Notes: a model not told the origin generated them from the letters alone. DNA of 18,905 nt from JBCBWG01 sp039039985 (GCA_039039985.1 JBCCOV010000094.1:1-18905); one strand, 5' to 3'; positions 1 through 8,042 are shown, counted from the stretch's first letter. Program-made: numbers and translations.

Positions 1-190
1 GCCGCGTTCGCGGCCTGGGAACCGTCCTACCAGGATAGCCAGCGCTCGAGCCGCGAGCCTGCGAGCGTGCGAACAGCGCCAACTAAAACGCGCTCAAGTA
101 GCGAGCGCTTGTCGCGAGCGGTAGCGCAACGAAAGATTCGCGTGCGAACAGCGCAAACAAAGACGTGAATCTGATTTAGCGCGGCAAGCT
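1..190. other. Non-coding stretch downstream of the GTPase gene
   Basis: No convincing gene lies between the window edge and the stop codon of the GTPase gene at 191. The stretch is rich in GCG/CGC words and small inverted repeats. One is at the very edge (1-14: 6-bp arms gccgcg and cgcggc around tt). Another is at 90-108, with arms gcgctc and gagcgc around a 7-base loop. An imperfect direct repeat is listed separately. The hairpins could end transcription of the minus-strand GTPase gene, but neither is followed by a clear T run on the minus strand. Confidence 0.5.
65..165. repeat. Imperfect 26-bp direct repeat (two copies)
   Basis: Positions 65-90 and 140-165 match at 23 of 26 bases; both begin gcgtgcgaacagcgc. 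The copies start 75 bases apart. The DNA between them is also full of gcgagcg and gcgc words. No gene uses this DNA, so it may be a degenerate intergenic repeat family, but only two copies are visible here. Confidence 0.6.
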
Positions 191-1099
191 TCAAACCAGC
201 ATGCGCTGCAGAACGGCCCCGGATATCTTGGCGGCACGATGAATGCGCGCCAGCTCAAGCGTGGACACCAAATCTGTGATTGCAGTCCAAAGTTCCGCAA
301 TACCAGTGGCGTCGTAATCCTTCGGTTGAGCAGATCCGTTCGTGGCTCGGGCCCGCGTTGAGACCGGAACAATCGCAGCAAAGTCAGACGACAGCTCCAT
401 TCTCAGCCGTTCGATCAATGCGGCTTCATCTGCAGCCTGCTGGATGAGATCGCGGTGCGTCAGTGCCAAGATGCTGTTATCGCGAAGCCTTTCCGGCATG
501 TCCCACCAGGCCGATCGCTCGCTCTCCTTCCAGGCCTGCATGCTCGCGGTGCACCACAACACGGCATCGACATGATGGATGAGGATGTCATCGAGTGATC
601 GCGGAAACCTCGGATCAGCAAGGCCCGGCAGATCGAGAAACTCGACCTTGCGCAACCGAGGCGCCGGGAAGCCAACATCAATCCTCAGCAACCCCTTGTC
701 ACCGATCCCGTCGTCGCCACTCCAGGGCCGTCGCGACCCATCGCGGCCGACAACAAGCAGCTCGATGTCGTCGGAGTAATAAATGCGGGTTGCGCTGTTC
801 GTGTTGGCAATTGCTGCAGTCGGCAGGCCTTCGAGGCCAATCAGCCGGTTACAAAGCGAGGATTTGCCAGTGTTGAATTCCCCAGCGATACCGACCCGTA
901 GTGTTCGCTGCAGGCGTGATGCCAGCCGATCCAAGGCTCGCTCGGTTCGAGACACCAACTGCGCATTGAGCGCACTGCCCACCACACTGGATCGCGCATG
1001 AGCTATGCGACGCAACGCTTCTGACTTGAGTTCACCAATATCAACATTCAAGACCGTCGCGGCCCCGTCACGCGCCAACCATCCCAAGCCAGCTAACAC
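191..1099 (-). CDS. Dynamin-family (dynamin-like) GTPase, short form
   Basis: This is a 302-residue P-loop GTPase of the dynamin-like superfamily. Visible motifs are G1 GEFNTGKS (residues 73-80), a G2 threonine candidate T100 in IANTNSATR, G3 DLPG (156-159), a G4-like THRD (214-217, with H where K is usual) and a possible G5 at VSTRA (246-250). About 70 residues precede the G domain, and the protein ends only about 50 residues after G5. The long stalk and membrane paddle of full bacterial dynamins are therefore absent. No signal peptide or membrane helix is seen, so it should be cytoplasmic. The start is a GTG with a weak Shine-Dalgarno sequence; an in-frame TTG at residue 17 is an alternative. 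It follows the redox operon on the same strand but lies beyond a terminator, so it probably has its own promoter. The family link is strong; the cellular role is unknown. Confidence 0.8.
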   Translation of the reverse strand: MLAGLGWLARDGAATVLNVDIGELKSEALRRIAHARSSVVGSALNAQLVSRTERALDRLASRLQRTLRVGIAGEFNTGKSSLCNRLIGLEGLPTAAIANTNSATRIYYSDDIELLVVGRDGSRRPWSGDDGIGDKGLLRIDVGFPAPRLRKVEFLDLPGLADPRFPRSLDDILIHHVDAVLWCTASMQAWKESERSAWWDMPERLRDNSILALTHRDLIQQAADEAALIERLRMELSSDFAAIVPVSTRARATNGSAQPKDYDATGIAELWTAITDLVSTLELARIHRAAKISGAVLQRMLV

Positions 1100-1188
1100 T
1101 CGTCCGAGCCGATGTCACGCCTAAGTAGGGTTGCGTAGTCCAACCGCGCGGACGCAGCGCGCTTGAACCGCAACAGCCATACGAATAA

Positions 1189-1216
1189 GGCCGCGGCATG
1201 CCCAAATGCCGCGGCC
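1189..1216 (-). terminator. Rho-independent-type terminator of the redoxin/DsbD operon
   Basis: A perfect 11-bp stem pairs ggccgcggcat (1189-1199) with atgccgcggcc (1206-1216) around a 6-base loop. On the minus strand it is followed by TTATT. It lies 62 bases past the stop of the redoxin gene and before the GTPase gene on the same strand, so it should separate the two transcription units. The T tract is short, so termination may be incomplete. Confidence 0.75.
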
Positions 1217-1278
1217 CTTTCAAATGTAAGACTAAGATACTCGGCCGGCCTGCCGACCGACAGGCCCACATACCCTTG

Positions 1279-1911
1279 TTAAGATGCGTACTTCACAGAA
1301 CAGCCGTAAGCGCGCGTGATCGCCGGATCGACCGCCTTGCCGGCTTGGATCAGCTTGAGTGCATTGCTGACGTAGTTGTTCGCCGTCTTGACGTCAGAAT
1401 AGCGCGCCGTCGGCTTGTCATCGATCGCGCCTTTGTAGGCCAGCTTCCCGTCTGGCGTGATGATGTACATGTGCGGTGTTGTCCGCGCGTCGTAGAGCCG
1501 GCCGATTTTGCCTTCGGGATCGAGAACGACAGACGCGGGCAAAGCCTTGCGGGACGTCGTCAGCTCATCAGCCTTTGCGGCTTTGACATAACCTTGCGTG
1601 CCGGGAGCCGACGAGATGATGGACAACCAGACGATTCCGTCCTTTTGCGCTTGCTGTTGTAGCGCCTGCATATTGCCGGTGCCGTAGTGTTTCTGCACAT
1701 AAGGACAGCCATGGTTGGTCCACTCGAGTATGACCGTCTTGCCGCGCAACTCACTCAGTTTGACCGCTTCGCCTTTGGTGTTGGTCGCGACAAAGTCCGG
1801 GGCCATCTTCCCGATTTCGGGCGCTGCGAGTGCAGCCGAGGCCGAAAGCCCGACAACAACGGTCGCGGCTGCGAGCAAACCGCGGAACGGTTTCATCGTG
1901 ATAAAGCTCAT
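1279..1911 (-). CDS. Secreted redoxin / thioredoxin-fold protein (AhpC/TSA-Redoxin type)
   Basis: This 210-residue protein starts with a signal peptide (basic start, hydrophobic segment about residues 11-25, likely cleavage after ALA at 27-29), so it should act in the periplasm. The mature part has a Redoxin fold. Its beta strand ILEWTNHGCPYV places C69 at the peroxiredoxin/thioredoxin active-site position, and TTP at 144-146 fits the cis-proline loop. The motif is C-P-Y-V rather than CxxC, so it has a single active-site cysteine; the only other cysteine is C204 near the C-terminus. It may be a peroxidase-like or thiol-transfer protein. It lies 16 bases after the DsbD-like gene, which could keep it reduced. 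GAGGAG sits about ten bases before the ATG at 1911 and supports this start; M6 is an alternative. The substrate is unknown. Confidence 0.85.
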   Translation of the reverse strand: MSFITMKPFRGLLAAATVVVGLSASAALAAPEIGKMAPDFVATNTKGEAVKLSELRGKTVILEWTNHGCPYVQKHYGTGNMQALQQQAQKDGIVWLSIISSAPGTQGYVKAAKADELTTSRKALPASVVLDPEGKIGRLYDARTTPHMYIITPDGKLAYKGAIDDKPTARYSDVKTANNYVSNALKLIQAGKAVDPAITRAYGCSVKYAS

Positions 1912-1927
1912 GTACCGATCTCCTCAC

Positions 1928-4111
1928 TTAATTGCCGGCCGATGTTGGCCGCTTCATTGACGCGAAGTGGCGGACGACCACCGCCTCGGTCAAAAGCTGG
2001 GGCAGCACGATCGGTGCTGCCGATGGGTCAGCGGGATAAAGCAGGTATAACGGCACGCCGGCGCGGCCGGGTGCTTGCAGAACCCGCGTTATGCGATCGT
2101 CGCGCCTCGTCCAATCGCCTTTGAGATAGACAACGTTGTAGGTGTCGAGCGCACGCCGGAAACCGTCACTCGCAAGCGCAACCTGCTCGTTGACCTTGCA
2201 CGAGATACACCAGGCCGCGGTCAGATTGACGAAGACGGCGTGCCCAGCGCCGCGCAGTTCATTCACGCGCGCTTCTGAAAACGGCTCGCTCGGTATGGCA
2301 TCAGCAGATGCCGCAGCAGCGTGCACGGCGCGCTCAGGTGCCGCCTCGCCCACGGAACCGACAGCAAGTCGCGGCGCAATCACGTAAAGTCCTGCAAGTG
2401 CAACCACGGCAGCGGCACCGACGCGCGCGCGCAGCATCCATTGGCCCCGGCCGAGTATCCAGCAAATGAGGCCGGTGAGCACGAGCGCGATCGCCGCAGC
2501 CAGAATCCCTTCGCTACCGGTTTGCAAGGACAACACCCAGACGAGCCAACCGACGGTCGCGTACAATGGAAACGCGAGCACTTGCTTTAAGGTGACCATC
2601 CACGCGCCAGGTTTTGGCAAGGCCCTGCGCATCGCGTCAGACAGCGCGAGAAGCACCAGCGGTAACGCAAACCCGATCCCAAGCGCTTGGAGTACGATAA
2701 CGGTTTCGATGGCCGGACGCGTCAAAGCGTAACCGAGTGCAACCCCCATGAATGGCGCCGTACATGGTGTCGCCGCGATCGTCGCCAACACGCCGGTAAA
2801 AAATGCACCGCGTGGGCCGGATTGCTGTGTTGCAGCTTCTCCAACGCCGACGATACCGCCGCCGATGTCGAACACGCCCGACAGCGACAGCGCCAGTGCG
2901 AAGAAAAACAGGGCCAGTGCGAGGACGAACTCCGGCGACTGGAACTGGAAGCCCCAGCCGACAACCTGCCCGGTGGCACGCAGCCCGAGCAGAACCACCG
3001 CAAGAAGTCCGAAGCTGATAAGTACGCCGCCGAGAAAGGCCAACGCAGGCGTGCGGCCGCCATGAGAAGTCAACGAGAGCGCCTTCACCGAGAGGATCGG
3101 CAAGACACACGGCATCAAATTCAGGATAAGCCCACCCAAGAACGCGAACAGCACGGCCTGCCACAGACTGACGGATGCACCTGCGCTTGGTGCTGCATCC
3201 GAACCAGCCGTTGGCGTCGGCTGCCCGGTTACTGCCGGAGCCGGCATGATGGCAGCTGTCCCAGCCGACGCGGTGATCTCGAAGCTGTTGCGAACATCGG
3301 CCCCGTCAATCCGCTCCGTGAGCACCAGGACACCGCTCAGCTTACTCAGTTGTTGACCGGCCAGTTCACCGCGCGTCAAAACGATTTGCAGCCCGCGGTC
3401 GGACCACGTCGCGCGTTGCTCCGCGGCGGGCTTTACAATGCCCCACTCGGCGGGAAAGAAGCGGACATCGCCAATACGAGATGGATCGATATCGCGCGCA
3501 TGTACCGACAGCGTGACTTCCGTGTCTGCGACAGAAATGGACGATGCCCAAGGTGAGGCGATCGGACGTGCACGTTCAGCGGCTGAAAATAATGCCGCTT
3601 CGCCACTGGCGGCAACCTGTTCTCCGCGCGCAACATCCAGCGTAAGCGAGACTGTCTTTTCCTCGGGAATGCAGATCTCTTCGCACACCAGCCACGTCGC
3701 GTGCGCCGTGAGCGTAACCTGGTCGGCAGTTAGATCCGAGGGCGGTGTCAGCGTGACCGGCAGCAGAACGGTGTCGGAGTAGCCGTAATTCATAAGCGGA
3801 CCAACAGGCAGCGCCTCCGGCGGCGGCCAGTGTATGTCCGATGCTGTCCACCCCTGCGGCAGACGCCACTCAAGCTGGGTCGCTTGCCCAGAGTCTCCAG
3901 GGTTCTTCCAATAGGTATGCCATTTCGGGGTAATGCGCTGGCGCAGGCCGACCTGTAACGGTTTGCCGGGTTGAACGGCCGTGACCGGAGCCACCAAATC
4001 GGCTTGAACTTTCAGATCTGCGGCACGCGCTGCTTGTGCAATCGCACCAATCGCGAGCGTTGCGACAACCGCCACAACGAAGGCAGAACAGAGCTTCTTC
4101 AGAGATGGCAA
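1928..4111 (-). CDS. Thiol:disulfide interchange protein, DsbD/ScsB family
   Basis: This 727-residue inner-membrane reductase passes electrons from cytoplasmic thioredoxin to periplasmic proteins. It has three modules. Residues 31 to about 310 form an N-terminal periplasmic DsbD-like domain with C143 and C147 (CEEIC) and the signature KWHTYWKNPGDSG. Residues about 315-585 form the CcdA-like membrane domain, with C335 in NLMPC and C450 in ATPC. Residues about 605-727 form a thioredoxin domain with WCISC (C635, C638). All six relay cysteines are present. The frame is open to an ATG at 4183, but that ATG has no Shine-Dalgarno sequence and would put a long tail before the signal peptide. The TTG at 4111 has AGGGGG nine bases upstream and gives a standard signal peptide (KK, hydrophobic core, AQAARA). 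The two-domain N-terminus suits ScsB-type proteins as well as DsbD. It forms an operon with the redoxin gene. Confidence 0.93.
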   Translation of the reverse strand: MPSLKKLCSAFVVAVVATLAIGAIAQAARAADLKVQADLVAPVTAVQPGKPLQVGLRQRITPKWHTYWKNPGDSGQATQLEWRLPQGWTASDIHWPPPEALPVGPLMNYGYSDTVLLPVTLTPPSDLTADQVTLTAHATWLVCEEICIPEEKTVSLTLDVARGEQVAASGEAALFSAAERARPIASPWASSISVADTEVTLSVHARDIDPSRIGDVRFFPAEWGIVKPAAEQRATWSDRGLQIVLTRGELAGQQLSKLSGVLVLTERIDGADVRNSFEITASAGTAAIMPAPAVTGQPTPTAGSDAAPSAGASVSLWQAVLFAFLGGLILNLMPCVLPILSVKALSLTSHGGRTPALAFLGGVLISFGLLAVVLLGLRATGQVVGWGFQFQSPEFVLALALFFFALALSLSGVFDIGGGIVGVGEAATQQSGPRGAFFTGVLATIAATPCTAPFMGVALGYALTRPAIETVIVLQALGIGFALPLVLLALSDAMRRALPKPGAWMVTLKQVLAFPLYATVGWLVWVLSLQTGSEGILAAAIALVLTGLICWILGRGQWMLRARVGAAAVVALAGLYVIAPRLAVGSVGEAAPERAVHAAAASADAIPSEPFSEARVNELRGAGHAVFVNLTAAWCISCKVNEQVALASDGFRRALDTYNVVYLKGDWTRRDDRITRVLQAPGRAGVPLYLLYPADPSAAPIVLPQLLTEAVVVRHFASMKRPTSAGN

Positions 4112-4241
4112 TTTCGACAGCCCCCTGAACCAACACCAAGCGCGCAATAATCGACAGTGTGGGACGTAAGTCGACTGCCGCATCTGTACAAATTACAAAA
4201 CCGTCAACACGCACGCGATCGTCTCGGGAAACCATCCGGCC
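4112..4241. promoter_or_regulatory. Divergent upstream region between the DsbD-like and amidase genes
   Basis: Two genes diverge here, so at least two promoters are expected. On the minus strand TTGACG (4207-4202) is a good -35 hexamer. A 17-base spacer leads only to a weak -10 (GATGCG, 4184-4179). If this promoter is real, the ATG at 4183 would fall in the -10 region and could not be translated, which agrees with the TTG start at 4111. No plus-strand promoter or operator is convincing. Confidence 0.3.
4121..4126 (-). promoter_or_regulatory. Ribosome binding site deciding the DsbD-like start
   Basis: Read on the minus strand this is AGGGGG, nine bases before the in-frame TTG at 4111-4109. 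The alternative ATG at 4183 has no purine-rich site upstream, so this site is the main DNA evidence for the shorter protein. Confidence 0.5.
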
Positions 4242-5417
4242 ATGAATGACACCGCAAACGCCTTTATCGAGAGCTTTACACTTGAAGGTTCGCCGATCGG
4301 ACCGCTGGCAGGCCTGACATTCGCGGCCAAAGACATATTCGACGTCGCCGGCCATATCACCGGTTGCGGCAACCCCGACTGGGCACGGACGCACGCGACC
4401 GCAACAGACCACGCGCACCCGGTCGCAGCCCTATTGGCAGCAGGCGCGCAGCTGATCGGCAAGACACATACCGACGAAATCGCCTACAGCCTTATGGGCG
4501 CCAACGCTCATTACGGAACACCGCGCAACACGCATGCGCCCGACCGCGTGCCCGGCGGCTCGTCCTCAGGGTCAGCGGCAGCAACTGCCGCGGGTCTGGT
4601 GGACATCGGACTTGGTAGCGACACGGGTGGTTCCGTGCGCCTGCCGGCCTCGTTTTGCGGCATCTACGGCATTCGTACCACGCACGACCGGATTCCACTT
4701 GCGGGTACGATGCCGTTGGCACCCTCATTTGACGTGGCCGGCTGGTTTGCCAGAGACGCAGAGACTTTCGCAAAGGGTGGCCAGGCGTTCGCGATTGCGG
4801 AACAATCCGAAGAAGCCGTAGCCGTGCGGCTTCTCATTCCGGTCGACGCCTGGGCTTTAGCCGAGCCAGAAACGGTCCAGGCGCTTGCTCCTGCGGTGGC
4901 AGCGGCTCAAGCTAGGTTCGGCCCCGCAGCGCTGACACGTCTGTCTGAAACCGGCCTGGCAGAATGGCGCGAGGTCTTTCGCGTTGTACAGGCCTCAGAA
5001 ATCTGGACCGTGCACGGTGCCTGGGTCACGCAGACGCAACCAAGTTTCGGCCCCGGCGTGCGGGAGCGCTTCGACATGGCCAGCAAGATCGCGGAAACGG
5101 AGGCCGAGCAAGCACGCACCAGCCGGTCCGCGCTGCGCGCCCAGATCCGGTCGCACCTCGGAGCAGACGGAATCCTGATCCTGCCGACAAGCCCGGCACC
5201 GGCGCCGAAACTCAACGCATCTGAGGCCACGCTGGACACGTTCCGTGCGCGCGCGCTGGAGCTCTTGGCGCCCGCGGGCATCGGAGGATTGCCGCAGGTC
5301 AGCATTCCAGCCGGAACGGTGAGCGACGGCGCCCCGGTCGGCCTCAGCCTCATTGGGCCACCCGGAGCAGACGGCCTCTTGCTTTCGCTTGCGAGATCAT
5401 TGGCACAACAGTCGTAA
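4242..5417 (+). CDS. Amidase-signature (AS) family amidase
   Basis: This 391-residue hydrolase cleaves C-N amide bonds through a Ser-cisSer-Lys triad. The triad is visible: K30 in FAAKDIFDV, S107 in the loop GGSSSGS (105-111), and the nucleophile S131 in GSDTGGSVR. The 24-residue spacing from S107 to S131 equals that in characterised AS enzymes. At 391 residues it is shorter than GatA or bacterial acetamidases (about 460-500). It resembles the compact AMI1-like class that includes indole-3-acetamide and other small-amide hydrolases; this is an analogy from length and motifs, not a substrate call. GatB and GatC are not beside it, so a role as the GatCAB subunit is unlikely. No signal peptide is seen, so it should be cytoplasmic. 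The ATG at 4242 has only a weak GGGA upstream. It diverges from the DsbD-like gene. Confidence 0.9.
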   Translation: MNDTANAFIESFTLEGSPIGPLAGLTFAAKDIFDVAGHITGCGNPDWARTHATATDHAHPVAALLAAGAQLIGKTHTDEIAYSLMGANAHYGTPRNTHAPDRVPGGSSSGSAAATAAGLVDIGLGSDTGGSVRLPASFCGIYGIRTTHDRIPLAGTMPLAPSFDVAGWFARDAETFAKGGQAFAIAEQSEEAVAVRLLIPVDAWALAEPETVQALAPAVAAAQARFGPAALTRLSETGLAEWREVFRVVQASEIWTVHGAWVTQTQPSFGPGVRERFDMASKIAETEAEQARTSRSALRAQIRSHLGADGILILPTSPAPAPKLNASEATLDTFRARALELLAPAGIGGLPQVSIPAGTVSDGAPVGLSLIGPPGADGLLLSLARSLAQQS

Positions 5418-5669
5418 CACGCCACAGCTTGGCATGAGACCGTTTGCACAATAGGCGGGATAGCTTCGCCGGCTCGCATGGGAGCGCGTCCGGGGTCTGA
5501 GATGACGTGCGCCTCACGATGGAATACGCAAACGACTGCCCGCCTTGGTGCCGATCGGTTTCATTCGGCAAACTTCAGCGTGCATTCACAGCAGTCGGCA
5601 ATAGTGCCGGCGCCGCATCATGCCTATAACGGCCCCCGTTTGGATCAGTCATTTTTCCGGAGCCACGAC

Positions 5670-8042
5670 ATGTCGGAAACCGAGACCCAGCGGGTGGGTG
5701 TCATTGTCATTCACGGCGTCGGTGAGACGTATGAGGGCTGGACGGACACCTACCTCATCCCGCGCCTCGAACGCTGGATTGCGCACGATACTATCGGCGC
5801 CAAGCCGCCATCCAGAACCGACCGGCCGATCAGCCTGAGACTGGACACCCAGGATGACGACATCGTTCTCGTCCTTCCGGACGACGCCGCATTCGAACGT
5901 CTGTGCACGTCGACCGGGCTGACGGATCTCAGGACTGATTCGCGCTTTGCAACGCATGACGCGCGCTTCGCCAATCAAGCCACACTGATTGAAGAGCTTG
6001 AGCGCCTGACAATTTGGCGCCCGTCAGGCGAGCTACTTGCCGAATTTCAAGCCGACGACTTGCCGTGCACACTCGGATTTGCCAAAGCGAGCGAAGTCCA
6101 CAGGGTCCGCGACCCCGAATCCTCGAACCCCCGGAGCAGATGGCAGTCTTACACGCGTCGCTGGCGTTACGGAGACCGCCAGGTCGTGTTTTCGGAGCTG
6201 CACTGGGCCGACATGTCCAAGGTCGGCAATACGGTTCCCAGTCGCGCGCTCGCGCTGCTTCAGCTGTTTCTCGAGTCGCCCTACATTCTCGGTCGGGCGT
6301 TTATGAGGGGCCCCAAGTTCGGCCCAACCGCCTTGATCAGCGCGCTTATTTATCTGGCCAATTGGCTGATGCGCTGGCCGATTGCCGGCTTGAATGTTGC
6401 CGTCTTTGTGCCGGCGTTTTTTGCCGTCGGTCTGGTTTACGGAGAAACGTTCTTCGACATCGACCAGGCGGACTGGATGATCCGGACGGTTGCAATCGGG
6501 CTTCTGGTCACGATCATGGGCGGGTATCTGCTGTTTCGACAAACCGTGCACCGCAAGGTTGGCCTGGCGGATCTCGCGCTGTCCGGCGCGCTTTGCGGAC
6601 TATTGTTGTTGATCTGCCTCTGCGCGGCGTACGTGCTCAACTCCGTCGGCATGATCGAGGTTACGACGTACTTCGGCCGGCCCGAAACCTATCTGACAGT
6701 CGGAACAGCCCTCATCGTGGTGAGCTGGCTGTCATGGACTGCAGTGATCAACTTGGCCGCCGCACTTGTCATCACCGTTGGCCTCAAGCGCTTACTGATT
6801 GCGCCCCGGCCGGGCACACCCCGTCTTGCGCGACCGGCAGCGGCGATTTCGCTCAGCCTGTTGCTCGGAATTGTGTGGAAGTTTGTCCTGACGGTTCTCG
6901 GGTTACTTGTCATTTCCGTCTTGGTCCCCGGGGCAACGGCAGAGGCCGGCCAGGCTGCGTGTGTCAGAGAGCTGTCTCCGACCGGTCTCGTCGCCTTGGT
7001 CGGCGATCCCTACTGCACGATCACATTTGCTAAGGCCCTGCTGCTGGCCGTGGCGGCACTGAACGCCATTGGTCTGGTCCTTGTCCTGGCGGCTGCGCTC
7101 ACCGTCTTCGGCCTAAGGGGCGTTCTGAAGTGGATGTATCGCTCATCTGCCACAGCGGGGCGGCTGAACCTGCCGCGCCTTATCGCCAGCCCGTTGATTG
7201 TCGCAACGCTCTTCTTCGGATCGTTTATTAATGTCCTATCGCTCGCGTCGATTGCCAGCGAGGATATCAGGAACTCTCCGACATCACAGCTGCTGTCACA
7301 GGTCCTCTCCACGCTTGAGACGCCCACATCGGCCCTGCTCGGCTTTCTCGCGTTCAGCTTCGTTCTCCGCCGCGTCGTTGAACTCTCCAACGGTTTCGTC
7401 CACGTCGGACGCGATCTTGTCGATCACCAATACGATCCCGGTCCGTGGTCAACGGCCGTCAAACTCATGCCGGAGGAAAGCGGCGGCGGCGGCGAGGCAA
7501 CGGACACCAGCCAGCGCTTTCGGAGACGATTGCGTGTCCAGAGACGCCTCGAAGCACTGATCGAGGACGTGGTCAGCGATCAGGATATTCATCGCCTGGT
7601 GTTTCTGGCCCACAGCCAGGGCACCGTCATCATGCACGACTACCTCGTCAATCACGATGATCTCATCACCCGTCAGCACGATGCCGACACGCGCATGCGC
7701 CAACTCAGATCGATTGACATTCTCACGGTCGGATCTCCGCTGCAGCACCTCTACAGCTACTACTTTCATGATTACGATCGCACTTACGATGACCCGAGCG
7801 GGTCCCAGTATTTGATGCGCCGGGTCAGAACCTGGACCAACATGTGGCGCGTGGATGATCCCATCGGCCAACAGGTTACTCTGATGCCGGGTATCGAGAA
7901 CATCGGCCTACCGCCGGGCGGCCACCTGGACTATTGGAGCGAGCCGCAAGTCTGTCAGCGAGTCTGGGATCTCGTGCGCGGCGATATCAGCGATACGGCT
8001 TTTGCCAAGACGCGTCACGCCGACGACGAAGCCCTGACGTGA
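5670..8042 (+). CDS. Membrane protein with a split alpha/beta-hydrolase domain, function unknown
   Basis: I do not recognise a named family for this 790-residue protein. It opens with a hydrolase-like strand and oxyanion-type loop, VGVIVIHGVGETYEGW (9-24, HGVG at 15-18). A soluble segment runs to about 215. About eight hydrophobic helices follow (roughly 220-256, 271-290, 301-323, 342-372, 390-420, 455-483, 505-530, 553-568). A cytoplasmic-looking C-terminal part then carries LVFLAHSQGTV, a nucleophile elbow with S649 (AxSxG form of GxSxG). Acid candidates are D729/D730 in WRVDDPIG and the base candidate is H752 in GHLDYW; the order Ser-Asp-His is right. Together the pieces suggest a lipase/esterase-like enzyme tethered to the membrane, with the bilayer domain inserted inside the fold. 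The frame is open from 5478, but the ATG at 5670 has CGGAG seven bases upstream and starts directly before the conserved strand. The stop is 20 bases from the convergent peroxidase gene. Substrate and role are unknown. Confidence 0.8.
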   Translation: MSETETQRVGVIVIHGVGETYEGWTDTYLIPRLERWIAHDTIGAKPPSRTDRPISLRLDTQDDDIVLVLPDDAAFERLCTSTGLTDLRTDSRFATHDARFANQATLIEELERLTIWRPSGELLAEFQADDLPCTLGFAKASEVHRVRDPESSNPRSRWQSYTRRWRYGDRQVVFSELHWADMSKVGNTVPSRALALLQLFLESPYILGRAFMRGPKFGPTALISALIYLANWLMRWPIAGLNVAVFVPAFFAVGLVYGETFFDIDQADWMIRTVAIGLLVTIMGGYLLFRQTVHRKVGLADLALSGALCGLLLLICLCAAYVLNSVGMIEVTTYFGRPETYLTVGTALIVVSWLSWTAVINLAAALVITVGLKRLLIAPRPGTPRLARPAAAISLSLLLGIVWKFVLTVLGLLVISVLVPGATAEAGQAACVRELSPTGLVALVGDPYCTITFAKALLLAVAALNAIGLVLVLAAALTVFGLRGVLKWMYRSSATAGRLNLPRLIASPLIVATLFFGSFINVLSLASIASEDIRNSPTSQLLSQVLSTLETPTSALLGFLAFSFVLRRVVELSNGFVHVGRDLVDHQYDPGPWSTAVKLMPEESGGGGEATDTSQRFRRRLRVQRRLEALIEDVVSDQDIHRLVFLAHSQGTVIMHDYLVNHDDLITRQHDADTRMRQLRSIDILTVGSPLQHLYSYYFHDYDRTYDDPSGSQYLMRRVRTWTNMWRVDDPIGQQVTLMPGIENIGLPPGGHLDYWSEPQVCQRVWDLVRGDISDTAFAKTRHADDEALT

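Noticed and set aside
1..190. Possible CRISPR array or tRNA in the repeat-rich edge
   Set aside because: There are only two imperfect copies, no regular spacers and no cloverleaf fold or CCA end.
94..381. A 95-codon minus-strand frame overlapping the end of the GTPase gene
   Set aside because: It overlaps G5 and the C-terminal codons of the GTPase in another frame, and shows no motif or ribosome binding site.
1198..1662. A 154-codon plus-strand frame antisense to the redoxin gene
   Set aside because: It starts inside the terminator hairpin and reads as an Arg-rich shadow of the redoxin gene.
2687..3556. A 289-codon plus-strand frame antisense to the DsbD-like gene
   Set aside because: Low-complexity translation rich in Arg, Gln and Glu, opposite a gene with six conserved cysteines and clear domains.
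5478..5669. N-terminal extension of the membrane hydrolase by 64 codons
   Set aside because: Low-complexity translation with no conserved look; the ATG at 5670 has a ribosome binding site and leads straight into the conserved strand.
6014..7033. A 339-codon plus-strand frame inside the membrane hydrolase gene
   Set aside because: Arg-rich translation with no recognisable fold; the frame with eight hydrophobic segments and the HGVG and AHSQG motifs explains the DNA.
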